Of a DNA stretch of 64,000 bases, positions 35,460 through 48,200 are shown piece after piece. The position numbers and the translations under genes were made by a program. The stretch is from Hymenochaete sp. R1 (Eukaryota > Basidiomycota > Agaricomycetes > Hymenochaetales > Hymenochaetaceae): positions 124,001-188,000 of the forward strand of contig JAFREE010000031.1 of NCBI GenBank assembly GCA_019400425.1. Direction: 5' to 3'. A model generated the notes under the pieces. That model had not been told where the DNA came from. It saw only the letters and a list, made by a program, of their open reading frames with translations, and searched no databases. Numbering within the stretch: the stretch's first letter is position 1; each line of letters opens with the position of its first letter.

Positions 35460-38398
35460 ATGGTACGTTAAAGGCATCATATTCACCATTTCACACACTA
35501 ACGTGTCATTTATCTGCGATACATCCAGTCATCGACCAGACAACGTGACTCTGTCGCCGACCTTGAGGTCGAAATATACGACCTTTTCCTTTCTCACCAT
35601 CTCTCAACACAAGATGATGCTGGAGAACCTCGAGTGCCGGCAACCGCACTCATTGACGTCATTCGCGTCTTTGAGGAACATCATGATGGCATCCATCTTC
35701 TGTCTGACGACGACGAATTGAAACTCAACGAGTTTGTCAATTCCAACCCTGGACTCGAAGTCACTCCGGATATCCTTCTAGGCTTTCTGAAGGCCCTTAC
35801 TCAAGCCAGTGCAGCTGCAGCAGCGCAAAGTTCGGGCTCGGGCTCTGACAACGAAGTGAATGAGTTGCTTGATGAAAGTATGAGGGATGACCAGGACGGG
35901 AGTGGTCCGAGTTCAAGAAGCTCGAGTCACGGCAGGTCAGCTGGATTTGCTCCCAAGACGCCCAGCTCGGGCCAGTTTCCAGACTCCCCTTTCGATAGTA
36001 GCAGGCGCCAACGCACTGCTCCTCTCACCCACAATGCTGCTCCTTCAAGTTGGAACTCGAAAAAGACTCCTGGTCACGGAAGAAGGAGGAGTGATGCAGG
36101 GACCTACGGACGTTCAACGAGTGACAATGAAGTCAGCATTTACTCCCACGTACCGTTTCGTCTCATGACTGACGGACATTTTCTTATAGTCCATATCAGC
36201 ACCTCCCTCTCGTCCTGGTTCTCGCATATCTCGGCGGGGACGCGCGCCGTCCAACTCCGGCTCGGCGCGTGGATCCGACAGTGAGCACTGGGAGCCCTCG
36301 TCCGTCAACACCTCACGTCGTCGCTCGCATGGAAACTATAGCATTAGTGCGGGTAGTCGAAGTTTCGATAATGACATGTCTCCGGAAGGTAGGCCTCGCT
36401 ATCGAAAGAAGGCAATAGTTGTCGAAAGATCTCCTGGACAAGAATCTTCAGATTCTGGTTCGGATGAAGATGGAGAAGATGATACACTATACATTCGGGA
36501 CCGACTTGCCTCATTGGCATCTCTCGAGTCAGAGGAGCGCGAGGAGGCTTTGCAAAAGTCGAACCAGGAATTATCGAGGCGAGTCGCTGAACAAGATCGT
36601 ATCCTGCAACGCAAAATCTCGGAACACGAGTCCGAACTTGAGCAATTGGAGATTGCACTCGAGGAAACAAAAAGTGAACTCAGCTCGTCAAAGCGAGAGG
36701 AAAAAGAGCTAAGGTCTAAGGAGGGAAAGTACATACATCAAATCCAGACTCTAGAGAGCGAGATTGCGAAGTCTCAGAGAGCACTGGAGACCGCAAAACA
36801 TGCCTATCAAAACCTGCAAAAGCAGTATCAAGAGCAGTGCTGTGCGTTATTCGCTTCCTGTTTTCTTGCGTTATGATGCTTATGTTCTCTCGACAGCCGA
36901 GTCCGAGAGCTTGCGAAATAACCTTCGAACTAGGGACGAGCAATACAGAGATGCTCTTGATAAAATCGCACTCCATGGCATTGAAATTGACAAGTGGCAA
37001 CAACAGCAGGACCAGATGGAGCGCTACTCTCAATCGCTCGAGGCGCAGCTGGCCATTGCACGCGAAGCTCAAGCACAGCTCGAAGAGCAGAAGCAAGAGA
37101 ATCTCCTTCTCAAAGAGACCATTGATCGTCTGCGTTTCGACATGGATGAGCTTAGACTGAAGGCAGACGGAAATATGGTCACGGAAGGTGCGAAGGGGCG
37201 AGCTAGCAACCAAGGAAGTTTGAGCAAGAGTCTTGGTGTTGAGCTCGCTAGGATGGGGGGGAAGTGGCCTGGTGGTGAGGACACCGATGAAGAAGATGAA
37301 AGCACGGCCGTCAGCGATGATGGTTCTGGAGGCGAGGGTACAGAGGGTGAGGATGTCGTGCAGACCATTATCACACGTCGGAAAAAGGTTTGTTCCGATT
37401 ATGTGGCTTCTCGAGAACCTCAAGACTAATGGCTTTCCCAGAAAGTAGCGAGCAAAGCAATGAGAGTCGAGACGGTCAAATATGAGGACACCAAGCATTA
37501 CTCGGATGCTTATACGCAGTACGAGGCGTCTGAGTTCGTAGCTTCTTCGTCGACGCAGACAGACCCCGAGCCACAGCGACAGCTATCCTCTACTGGCGCG
37601 CAAACTCTATCTATACCGCACGTCTCGTTGGGTACGCAGACGGAACTCGAACGTTTACCCCCGCCCATTGCTACAGCTGAGATGGAAATCCAAACCGACG
37701 ATTTGGAAACATCAGTCGCAGATATATCGATGTCCTCAAATGCCGAACAAAAGCGTGCGGTACGAGACCTGCCCCCTTCGTATGCGGAGAGTAAGCGAAA
37801 TGCTGAAGAGCAAGAACAACACGACATGCGTGTTGCGTCAGAGGCGATCAAGAAATGGCACCCAGGACTTGAAATGCCTCTTTCTCCCATTGCAAGTGTT
37901 TCCGAGGACGCTCTAGAGGAATGGGCAATGCTCAAGCACGAAACGGGTTTCGGGTGCTTAGCGATTGATAAAGTCCTCGAAATGTCCGTCAAGACCGGTC
38001 AACCACGATCAGCGAGTTCATCTTCCGCCGCTTCAGGGAGTTCGACGGATTCTAGGAAGAGCCGCTTTTATAACATCTATAACACTTTTGTGTATGGCAA
38101 GTCAGATTCAGAGTCTGACTTGCAGCGAGATAGGTCACTAGCGACAGGACTCATGCAGGCTGCTATGGTACTCGGTGCTTGTGTTTTAGCCGCAGGTGTG
38201 ATAAGTGGTCCATACATGCACCAGCAATATAGCGTACCCGGAGGACCAACGTACTACGACAGAGCGGCTTGGTCGCAATTCAATGGATTGCAACCTCTTG
38301 GAGAAGGTCTCGTTCCTGATGGTGCAGCGACCGTCTGGGACTTCCTTGGAAGAATAACAGATGGTGCAGCAATGATGGCGCGTGGATGGCCAACTTAA
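35460..38398 (+). CDS. Coiled-coil, tail-anchored protein with EF-hand-like N-terminus and TQT motifs (KASH5-like layout)
   Basis: The product is 901 aa. Exons are 35460-35462 (only the ATG), 35529-36131, 36190-36841, 36897-37387 and 37442-38398. Residues 1-100 are helical and resemble an EF-hand pair (SDDDELKLNEFVNSNPG, then PDILLGFLKAL). A Ser/Arg-rich stretch runs to about 300. A long coiled coil (about 310-530) follows, rich in E, Q, K and L heptads. An acidic stretch precedes four QT-type motifs at about 37545-37700: STQTD, GAQTL, GTQTE and EIQTD. Near residue 820-842 there is one hydrophobic helix (MQAAMVLGACVLAAGVISG), leaving a ~60-residue tail. EF-hand-like head, coiled coil and single C-terminal helix is the layout of KASH5-type dynein adaptors at the nuclear envelope, and TQT is the dynein light chain LC8 motif. 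This is inference from layout; I did not recognise the family by sequence. Confidence 0.8.
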
Positions 38399-39444
38399 GG
38401 CATGTTCCTTGCGGATACACCTGCCTATTCCTTCCCGACATTATCGTTGCTCTTTCCATTTTTCCGTGCTTCTGTGTTCATGCCAAATTGTGATTTTACG
38501 ATTTTATGACTCCAACGTCCGCTCGCATCCTCTTTCCCTTGCTTCTGAACCCTATTTTGTCACCTTCCTTCCATCCCTATCTATGTTATATATGATTCTT
38601 TCCTCATATATGGACTTCCCTTTCCTTTCCCCGCACACTGCTCCCAAATTTCAAGTTTTGCGGTACATACGTATCGTACATATGGAACCCCTTCAACCTT
38701 CTTTCGCTCATTTTCGCACTATGTCCACTCCTTCGCATGACTTTCTTTTATCCTCGAGCCTTTTCTCGTCCAAACCCCCAACTCAGTAAATCTCTCGTCG
38801 TTCGCCTTTCTTCGTGCTTTCGATACGTTTTCGGTTCGATGTTTTCAGTTCGGTTCATTGACTTAGATTTGCTGCTTAAACTTTCGTTTCACTACCTGCC
38901 TTCTTCCTCTTCGCGACATCGGTTGCAGAGTTTTGCTTGACGAACTCATTCTACCATTCGAAACTGGCCATACTCATTGCTTTCCGTAACACCACGTTAC
39001 ACCTGACCGGTGTATTTCCTTACGGATTAGAGATCTATCCTGTCATCCTCTTACTATCTCTTCGCTCTTCTCTTTCTCTGTTTTCTTTCAAATTTTCCTT
39101 TCATTTTCTTTTCAAATTTGTCCTGTAACATTATCTATATAACTTCACCTGCTCGGATGTGTATTGCGGATACGACTACGTAGCCTACTCGCTCTCGCTT
39201 TCTCATTCGAAATGCGTTTCCAATCTCAATGATATCAACGATAATCTGTGGCAAGGAAGCACTTGTGTATCTTTCGATAAAATCGCTGAGCGTATGTTTT
39301 CAATCCACAAGCGGACGTATAGTAGACTTTCAAGAAAGCCTAGTCAATGTCGAATAGTGCTGTGACGGAAGGTCGACCATCAAAGGCGTGACGAAATGAT
39401 TAAAAACAGTCTGATAATCTGATTGGAGTCTCAAGAATAACGTA
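38399..39444. other. Intergenic region between convergent genes
   Basis: About 1 kb of pyrimidine-rich, T-rich DNA lies between two genes that point at each other. It should carry both 3' UTRs. No gene or structured element was seen; the + strand frames here are low-complexity and Phe/Leu/Ser-rich. Confidence 0.5.
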
Positions 39445-41322
39445 TCAATGAGAGCCCATCCCTAGCACTGGCCCTGTTCGCATCTCAACACCACCACCAA
39501 CGGAAGGCCCCCCAGTAGACCCGTTGGTACCAAGAGCGCCATGCGATGCAATTCTCCCAGAATTTCGTGCCACCAAAGAATCCGTAATGGATGACGCGCA
39601 TGCCAATAATTTCTCCACATAAATCAAATCCTTCCTCCTTTCTTCTTCCCACATTACGATTTGCGTCTTGCTCGGTGGGTGAAGGATGGCGGTGAAAATT
39701 CGGTCTTGGAGGTCTGTTGAGTGGTTGAGCTTGATTTTGACTGAGATGCGACTTGTCGAAGAGGACTGAGACGGGGAAGCAGAGCTGATACACGCAGTGA
39801 TGTCGACATGGGTTTCTGGTGTTGGCTATAACAAGAGTGTCAGATCTAATACACAGGGGAAATGTCCGGACGAGGATGAAAACTACCAGTAGAGGCGGAG
39901 CTAGTGATATCTGTCTACCCGCAATGTTTGCAGAGAATAATCGATTATTTGGCCATTTCGATTGTAGATTAAGAAGAGGAGCGGGATCTGGCGCGCTGCT
40001 TTCGTCTTCGAGGTCGATTCCGGAATCGATAGCGTCCTCGAGCTTGAAACAGGATAAAGACAAGCAAAGACTGCGTCTCACACGCTCGGGGTCACTAAAG
40101 CAGCAATATGTAGTCAGATTTCGAATCGCACTTAATGCTTAAATCCATCTTATACCTGTCACGTTGACCCCTATCCTTCCAAGCTGCTAGAAGTCGCTGT
40201 TCAGTCTCGTCGAACAAAATGGTCATCTCAACGGTTGATCCAGTGGCTCCTCCCATGCACATACAAAGGAAGTCAGGCCTCTGACGACGTGAAGTTCCCA
40301 AAGCGTCGCTCGACTTCAGCTGGTCAGTGTTCATCGGTGAATCCCCGTGGTTTGGAGGGAGATCGTGAGATTCCAACATTTGCTTTCCATCCAGATCAGT
40401 CATAACTTGAGAATGTTCCCCTCGGTCCAAGCAACTATTCGAAAGTTCAGTCACCGGGGTGGCTGTTGTCGCTCTCGAGCTTGGGCCCTCCTCTTTGCTT
40501 TGGAACCATTTGACATCTTCGTCCAATAAAGCACCGTTGAGTGCTTTCGATTTTCCCAACTTGAGTTTCTTCTTCGGTCTGGCGTCCTGCTTGTTTGTCT
40601 TCGGAAGACCACATGACGATCTTTCGGTATTAGTGGCAGATGCAGGAGGCGTTGGAAAAGGAGGGGGAGGTGGCACAGAAACCCTCATCGGGGTATTGGA
40701 AGCTTGTGCTACAAATACTTTAAATTACTTTCAGCTAAAGACAAGAAGGTAGGAATACGCACGAGCTTGAATATCTTTCATATTCACATCAGCTGATATC
40801 GGTCGGGGCGATGGCTCGTTCTTACGAACAGAGATAGGATATTGACTTGCACTGTCAGTTCCTGGTATCGAAATAGCCAACTTTTGCTCCTGGATGTTGC
40901 TTTGAGTCGAGGGAGTAGAAGCTGATGATGGTGAGATTGGCGGAGATGTCAAGAATGGATGTCGGCTTTTCGCGGGAAAATGAGAGTCAGCAATACCATT
41001 TAGTACGCGGGACACTCGTACCCGTGGGCGACTTGGCCAGGACTTTGGCTTGGCACTTGCATTGACCGCGGCGACAATGAGACTCGTATGGATAGAGACT
41101 TGAGTATATCTTCTAGATCAGCTAGGAGGGATATTTCATCAGTTTATTCGAGGTCGGCACAAACGATGCTCTTGAATGCTCACTCCTAATCAAGCCGTCG
41201 TTCTCGAAGTAATACACAAAGGGTGCTGCGGCTTTGACCATCTCTGCGTATGCTACCACACGAGGCTTCAAACTCGCCGCAAATGGTGTCGCATAACTAT
41301 ACGGTGACGTTGCTTTCGTCAT
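39445..41322 (-). CDS. Uncharacterised 527-aa protein
   Basis: I do not recognise this gene, but a consistent six-exon model exists. In transcript order the exons are 41322-41184, 41121-41022, 40965-40763, 40708-40156, 40094-39887 and 39825-39445, all GT-AG and in phase. The N-terminal ~60 residues look folded (KPRVVAYAEMVKAAAPFVYY and a DILKSL helix). The middle is Pro/Ser-rich with a basic patch (RPKKKLKLGKSK) that could be a nuclear signal. The C-terminal half looks folded again (VEMTILFDETEQRLLAAW, then RISVKIKLNHS and MWEEERRKDLIYVEKLLA). It ends in a Gly-rich tail. It is transcribed away from POL32 across a 497-bp gap. No domain name can be offered. Confidence 0.75.
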
Positions 41323-41819
41323 TTTTGTTAGGTTTTCTCGAGCCGCCTATCAAACGCCTTGGTTGAAGTCAATGCTCTACAAGGCTTGCGTGACGAGCCT
41401 TACCTTGAACACCTCGACAATCTGGAACGAACATTAACTAGAGGTCACCAAAGAAAGTTCGAAATATACCATTGGTCGAGCTTCTGCATAATAAGCTTCT
41501 TTTCGGGCCTTCATAAGTCAGTGAATGAGCAGGGTTGTAAGCCACTGAGTCGAACTTACGACAAACTTCTGGACAGAATTAATGGCAGCTATAAATTTGT
41601 CTTCATCTTCCGAGCGGGCCAGTTTAATCTTCTGCTGCAGAAGCCTCTTGTTCTTCTCCTTGACTTCGTTGTTGTAATGCACATGAGTCATGGGTGAATG
41701 GAGGTTGCTACTGTAGCTGGAAGAAGTGAACAAGCCTAAGCTTGAGCGCGCCTGAGGTGGACCCTACGCGTCCACGGGACTTCAGCCACACCCTCTCTCG
41801 CCCACCTACCACCACCAGC
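41323..41819. promoter_or_regulatory. Divergent promoter region between the 527-aa gene and POL32
   Basis: This 497-bp gap separates two start codons facing outward, so it must contain both promoters. No clear TATA box is seen. Open frames inside it are short and unsupported. Confidence 0.5.
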
Positions 41820-43818
41820 ATGTCGGATTCAGACACTGAGTCTTATCTTAACGTTGCTCTCAGCCAGGCCGATAATATAGTGAGTTTCTCGAAGATAATT
41901 TTATCTGTCTCATTGCTCATACGTGCAATGGCAATAGGTGACCTATAGACTTTTGAGCCGCAAGCTATCCATCCACGTTAATACCGCAAAGAAGTACGCG
42001 TTTATTCTTGTGTAATTCTATCACTTGTTTGTAATACTCGAAATAGTGCACTAGCAGACTATTTTTCGAAGGAACGCGATAACGGGAGGAATCTGTATGC
42101 GACGTTTTGGCTCTCAGGTATACCGGCGTCCTCCATGACGGATGGTATTCACGATGTCATGGAGGTAGACGCTGGTGAGGCGAACGACCTGAAACGGGTC
42201 AAAGTTTCGATTGTAGGGGAGGATGAACTGGAACGTACGCGACCTCTCTCGATCCACAGACTTCTGACTGACTCAAAAATGTTTAGGCGCAAAAACAACC
42301 TTCGCGAGATTGACCTCATTCCACATATACTCTCTCTCATCATCCCCAGTCAAGGTATGTAAATGTTTTTGAGATGCGTAAAAGCAACTTCTCATATCTC
42401 AAAGAACGAAGCTCAGTTGTGCGGCTTAGCGAAAGAAATCCGAGATTATGACAAAGAAGGAGGATTTCAACTAGCAAAGACTGTCGGAAAGATTACAAGC
42501 GAAGACATCAAGGTGTGCTCTCCCCGTCTCCAAAATTCGAAAATGTCATTGACCTCTTTACCCAGTCAATTCCTGTTAAGACTAAACAAGGTTTAGCAAC
42601 CATCAAACCAAGGGCTTCGACTTCAACGACTCTCAATACGAAAACAATCAAGAAGGAAGAAAAGCTCATTGCAAATGTTAATAAATCGGAGAGACCAGTA
42701 AAACCAATTGTAAAGCCCGAAATTACTCAGGCGAAAGGCCCCTCCAAACTTGACTGGAGCAAAGCAAAGACGAAGACGGCTGTGAAACCCGAATACAAGG
42801 AAGATGGAACTAAAGTAGAATCTGTCAAGGCGGAAACTTCATCATCATTGGAAAAGGTTTGATCATATTCTGTTTATAGACAGCCTGTACTGAATACTTG
42901 ATGATAGCGCGGCACAAAAAGGAAGTCAAGCCCACTATCGACAAAACCTCTAAAAACAGAACCTTCAGTATCCTCAAGCATGGAAAGGCTCGTGGTTGGC
43001 GATAGAAACGCGTGCGATATAAAGTACGAAGCTCCCAAGGAGACGAAAGTTAAAAACGGTGTCATTATGTCCGATGAGGAAGAGGAAGAGGACGCTCCGG
43101 TATCGAAAATTCGCTCAAAACCGAAGCCAAAAAGAATTACGTCTGATGATGACCTTCGTGCTCTCATGGATGTCGACGACTGTGAGTTGATTAGTAAATT
43201 GTTACAGACAGATCCTTAAGTCACTTTGGTTCTCAATAGCTGAAGTTGTTCGAATTTCGAGATCAAATGCCCAAAGCAAGACAGCCAAAACGAACCCGGT
43301 AGAATCTGAGCCTGAGGTAGAGCAAGAGGAGCTGCCAGTGCAAGAGAGTCAGGCCAAAGAATCGGATCGCATGGACGAAGACTCAGATGACCTTGTACCA
43401 AAGGCGAAACCTCGTAAGCGAAAGGAGAATAAAGTGATTCCAATAGGAAGAAACGGACTAAAGAAAAAACGGGTTGTGAGGAGCAAGACTGATATGGATG
43501 CCAAGGGCTATATGTGTACGCCAACATTATATTCTTTATATGCTTATAAACATACTAAACCTCGCTGATGTAGTCACCATTGACTATTCGTCGTACGAAT
43601 CAGTTGATGAGGAGGAGGCCGAGACTAGCAAAGAGGAGGCAAAGAAAGCTCCCGCGAAGAAGGAAGCAAAGTCCGTCAAATCTGCATCCTCAACGACGAA
43701 AAAATCTGAATCTAAGAAAACCTTGGAACGATCATCCTCCACGAGCAAGCCCCGTCAGTCTGGAACGAATGGCAGCCAAAAATTGCTGGCAAGTTTTTTC
43801 GGTGGAAAGCCAAAGTAA
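41820..43818 (+). CDS. POL32: DNA polymerase delta third subunit (Pol32/Cdc27/POLD3)
   Basis: The product is 521 aa in nine exons: 41820-41879, 41938-41993, 42047-42234, 42287-42354, 42405-42512, 42566-42856, 42908-43181, 43240-43515 and 43574-43818. The N-terminal domain contains VTYRLLSRKLSIHVNTAK followed by LADYF and a YATFWLSG strand, typical of the winged-helix part that binds the polymerase delta B subunit. The rest is charged and disordered, with Lys/Glu/Ser-rich blocks. The end has a canonical PCNA-interacting box, QKLLASFF, encoded at 43777-43800, six residues before the stop. The protein links polymerase delta to PCNA in replication and repair. The exact acceptor of exon 6 (42566 rather than 42581) and the junction at 43515/43574 are the weakest choices; both keep the frame. 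Confidence 0.88.
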
Positions 43819-43921
43819 CAGACATGGAAATTTGATGAAACGCAGCGAATTCTGGTTCTGACCTTCATTCTTCTATAACTAACTTAATCTCGCAATATTG
43901 ATTTATGAACAACACGGATAC

Positions 43922-44677
43922 CTACTTCGCTTTAGAGATAATGCCATCCAATTGAGAAATATATTCCTTGAGTGTGGTTTCGTCCAGCTTGTCAGCAAGA
44001 GCGCCGCGAACGTGCGATTCTAATGCACACACAACCCCGCCTTCTTCCAAGAAGAGATCACCTATCTTCAAAACACGATCGCGCACCTCCTCGTCACATC
44101 TCCTCAGGATCTCGTCCGCCTCGCCTTCTTCGCCCTTGGCAAGCGCACAAAGACGTTGGCACGCAATGAACCTGATTTGGTCCGCACGGGTAATTCGATG
44201 CTTCGATGCGCGTAAGCCATTGGATTGCTTCCTTGCCTCATTATATTCGAGGAAAGGCGTGCCGACGATGGCCCGATCGAACTTTTCAAACAGGAAAGCG
44301 TCTGGGTGTGATACGGGATGTGAGCCATCCGTCGTGTCCGTCTTATTTCCTTTCCCCTTTACATACGGGTTCTTGTAATGCATGAGCATCGTATTGAACG
44401 TATCTCCTCGGGGTCGGTCTTCCTTTCGAGCTTTGTCGACCAGTTCTGCGTAATGTCTCTTCTGCGCCTCAGTCCAGGCAGAAGCCCCGCCCTTCTTGTG
44501 GTCAGAAACAATAAAGTAAAGGTACTGCCAGATGAAGAATTCGCGTCTTGCTTCCTCGAATTCGGTCTGCCGAGTCTTGTAAACTTCGGCATTGGAAACA
44601 TTGTTGGAGTTTGCCTTGTCTTGCCTTTTGAATAAGAAACTTGGAATCAAAGACGAGAATTTGAGGGTTTGGGGCAT
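43922..44677 (-). CDS. Uncharacterised 251-aa protein, single exon
   Basis: An uninterrupted frame of 251 aa starts at ATG 44677. The sequence is balanced and protein-like: a Lys-rich N-terminus, an aromatic helix (EARREFFIWQYLYFIVSDHK), basic stretches, PDAFLFEKFDRAIVGTPFLE, and Leu-rich C-terminal helices (LDETTLKEYISQLDGIISKA). I recognise no family. It has no intron, which is unusual here. A longer reading from a TTG three codons upstream is possible but not needed. It converges on POL32 with 103 bp between stops. Confidence 0.7.
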   Translation of the reverse strand: MPQTLKFSSLIPSFLFKRQDKANSNNVSNAEVYKTRQTEFEEARREFFIWQYLYFIVSDHKKGGASAWTEAQKRHYAELVDKARKEDRPRGDTFNTMLMHYKNPYVKGKGNKTDTTDGSHPVSHPDAFLFEKFDRAIVGTPFLEYNEARKQSNGLRASKHRITRADQIRFIACQRLCALAKGEEGEADEILRRCDEEVRDRVLKIGDLFLEEGGVVCALESHVRGALADKLDETTLKEYISQLDGIISKAK

Positions 44678-45214
44678 TGAGCTCAAGTGAGAAGATAGCG
44701 TCTATCGTATCGTTATTGGCAATATAGAGATGACTGCCAGGGTACGTTTGGAATCTCGCTTTATCTGCGCTTTAAGGGTTACAATACTATTAGTATTGCA
44801 CCCCGCTCTCGTTACCCTTCCTGCAACGTGCGCTCGTTCAGCGAGGATCCATTAGGTCCATTGCACATTTCCAATTCCCAAGACCAGCAAAATTGACGGA
44901 TATATATGACTCCTGAGATTGCAAACCTTCTGTTGCCGTATGTATACGTAGCCAAGTAGGATAGAATGGGATGTCAACTATGAACGAACATGATATATCG
45001 TCAATATATGGATAATGCTGCACTGCAGCTTGTCGTATCGTATTCGTAAGTATGCAAGAGTAATGTGGATATAAGTTAAAGTAAAGAAGAGAAAGAAAAA
45101 GAATAAACAGGATTGAATCTACTTGCTATGTCTCGATCCACTATGACTGGTCGTCTCGCCCCTCATACCCCTCGTAAGTGTAAGAAGCAAGGCTTCGATC
45201 CTCGCTTGCCGATC
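44678..45214. other. Intergenic region upstream of the 251-aa gene
   Basis: There are 537 bp between two minus-strand genes. It should hold the promoter of the 251-aa gene and the 3' UTR of the TRP channel. It is AT-rich and I see no gene in it. Confidence 0.5.
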
Positions 45215-48200
45215 CTACAACAGTGATTTAATTAGCTGATTCATAGGATGAATTGCCATTGAGCCTTGTACCTGAAGTTCCTTCATCTCGTCCTTTAGCT
45301 TTTGCACAGGCAAACCCCGCACTTCCTCTACCAGTCCTTCTATTCTCTTCAGAGTTTCCAAAGCATTTTCGCCATCTTCCTCTTCCGCTGGCGGCAAAAC
45401 GGTTATTTCTGACGTAGGCGACATGAGACGCGAACCCGAAAAAAGCCTTGCAAGAGGGCTAAGAGTTGAGGGTCTTGTAGGTGGGACGGCTAGCGCAGTA
45501 TGCGCGGGAGCTATTCCTCCATCCTCAAATGCTGGGGTGCTGTCATTTCTCCGCCGGCGGGGCGAATTTGGAACACTAGGAGATGAGAATCCAGTTGGTG
45601 AGACAGGGACGCTGGTATCGAGACGCCGATTTGAAGACGCTCGAGTTGATCGCCCAGAACGAGACTTGTTTCTCCGGAAACGGACGCTATCTCGAGATGC
45701 TAAAGAACGCAACGCAGGTTCTTCATCGTCGTCAAAATCGAGCTCTTCAAGAAGTGCAAGTCGTTGCTCGTCCGAAAGATCGACATCGAAGATAGCATCA
45801 TGTACTGTCTTCGAATTGGCACCAATCAAGACTTCGACGATTGGTAACTTTTTGAGATTTCGCGGCAGTGAGTTATATATGGATTGTGCTTTCTCAATCC
45901 CTGTCTCTTGTACTTTCTGACCTAGTGAAGAGTAACGCTCGTAAATGCCAATCATGATCAGTATAGGGAAAGTCTATTCGGGAGGAAATGACTTAGATGG
46001 GAAATGACTTTAGATTTTCAAAGATGCTTACTGTCAATCGGATAAGAAAGACGTTGACGGAGTGAAGCGCGCGAGGTGAGAGCATCCAGCTTAGCGGTAT
46101 GAACAGAATGTACGCGAAGAGGTTGAAGGGAGGTTGATAAGAGAACAACGCATCCGACTTGACGCTATAATGAGAATAAGGATAACTCACGCACTTCAAG
46201 TTGAAGACACGCACCCTTCAATCGTGGCAATCGTATATTCAAATAAGTACTAGAGGCAACGTTGTAAGTTAATGATTGACTGCAGACAGGTTCTTGGCCT
46301 TACCTCTTGGTTAGCGTTCTGTTTTTCGGTACGACGGTTAGCTTTGAATCGTTGGACTTTTGCTATTAGTTACAAATGTTCTCCGTACCTCATCGATGCG
46401 CGCAAATGTGTTAGATAGGATAGAGATGAGCACTGTCAAAGCGCCGTTTGTCTGTCAGACACTGCAACATGGGGAGGCTGACGATAGTCATGTGCACGTA
46501 CTCGTCAAAAGGAGAGTATTGGATAAAGCCGCAAATGTCGTCATGAGAATGGGTCCGAAAATCTTATGGAAAGATTCCGCTTGCGAGAAGCTTAGAGAGG
46601 TGTTTCCGAACCAAATCTGTACGAGAAGCCAGATGATCTTCTTCAACGGCCATTGAGTTTTATCAGCTTGGGGTATTGTCAGCTAGATGATCTCTGAGAA
46701 CGTTGGAAACTAACCTAGAGTCCATAAACAAAACAGGACGCCCGAGAAACAGATGGCGGCTATTCCCATGAAAAAGACGAATTCTGCAATCATACCTCGC
46801 AAAGCGCTAGCCGAATATCAGAGCAGCTGAGAATATGAAAGAAGAGTAAAATACACACAGTATGATCACATTATTCTTAATGGCAAAGAAAGCTAGTCTA
46901 TCGCACGCTTAGCATTGAAAAGGTACACAGTAAGCCACAATGATGCTCGCCTTGGAAACAATATACATGCCCCACAGGCCAGTACATCGAATGCTAAATC
47001 TGAATAATAAACTGTACATGCGGTTAGATACTCGAGCTAGTCATAGGGGGAAAAGCAGACTCACCATCGCCCCAGTACAACCCTCTTGCGCGTAAGGCAC
47101 AATACACCAAAAACAAAACAAGAAATGAAGTGTCGAAAACATTCCACATCTATGGGGTCCTTGAGTGTCTTATACATCAAATAACCCTACAGAGCACTAA
47201 CGCTAGCAATGTAAACTATAGAGATTCTTTTTATGAACGAGTAGATTCCGAAGTTCGAGAGATTCACTCACTTCCCCAGCCATGTTCGCGAGCCTGCGCG
47301 TATTCCTCGAGCAGGAATGCGAGTGCAAAGGCTCCAAATACTAGCTCCCACAAACTTAGCGAGTAGAAATCTTGATCTTTAGCAAGCAATAGGGTTAAAC
47401 ACAGTATATCCCGATTAAGAAAGGCGGAGGAACTCACTGGAAAGGCAAAGACAGAAGAACACGACCAAAGTTGCGAAGTGCAGAAATTCTAATAAAGCCC
47501 CATACTTAGGTACTCGCAGCCTCGCACCAAGCGTCGGTATGTTGTATCATGAGAACGTTTTAGCAAATACGCACCTGTAGTGATCCAGAAAACCAGCTTT
47601 ACTTCCATCATAGATGGCAATATCTCTTGTTTTGTAGTGATCCGCTAGAAGTGAACGAGTGGATGTTACCGAAAAGACGATGTGCCCAGCGTAAATATCG
47701 TTGACGACACTCTGCACGACAGTTGTTGAAAGAAATCGTTTCGACTTCGTTGCGATAGCAATCTACATACGTCATCAATTTAAAATGCATTCTGAAACAT
47801 AATTAACAACGCTACTTACTTCCAGAGCACTTTTCGGATCATCCAAATCCTTCTCGTCTCCGCCGAATGCCGCCACCAGTCTGTCCACGGCATCTTTTGG
47901 CGCACCAACGACAGGATTCCAGCAGGTAATAAGTACAGCAGCGAGCTCGAGCTTCGAGTTTGCGAACGTCCGCGCGAGTTTGATGGCGAGAAGCTCGCAC
48001 ACCGAGGCGCGGGAGCCCATAAGGTTCTGGTGGGCGAGGTCGTTGTCAGATTCGCGAAGGAAGTGTGCACGAACGGCGAGGCAGGCGTAGACAACTGCTA
48101 AATTACGGGTCTTCGCATACTTGTAGACTAAGGGTCGCACAATTGTGAAGTTAATATCTGACGCGTTTAGCTGGCTGCACAAGTGGCGGTCAGCGCGAGT

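Noticed and set aside
36716..37498. 260-aa minus-strand open frame
   Set aside because: It lies opposite the coiled-coil exons, where lack of stops on the other strand is common; there is no ATG context or family resemblance.
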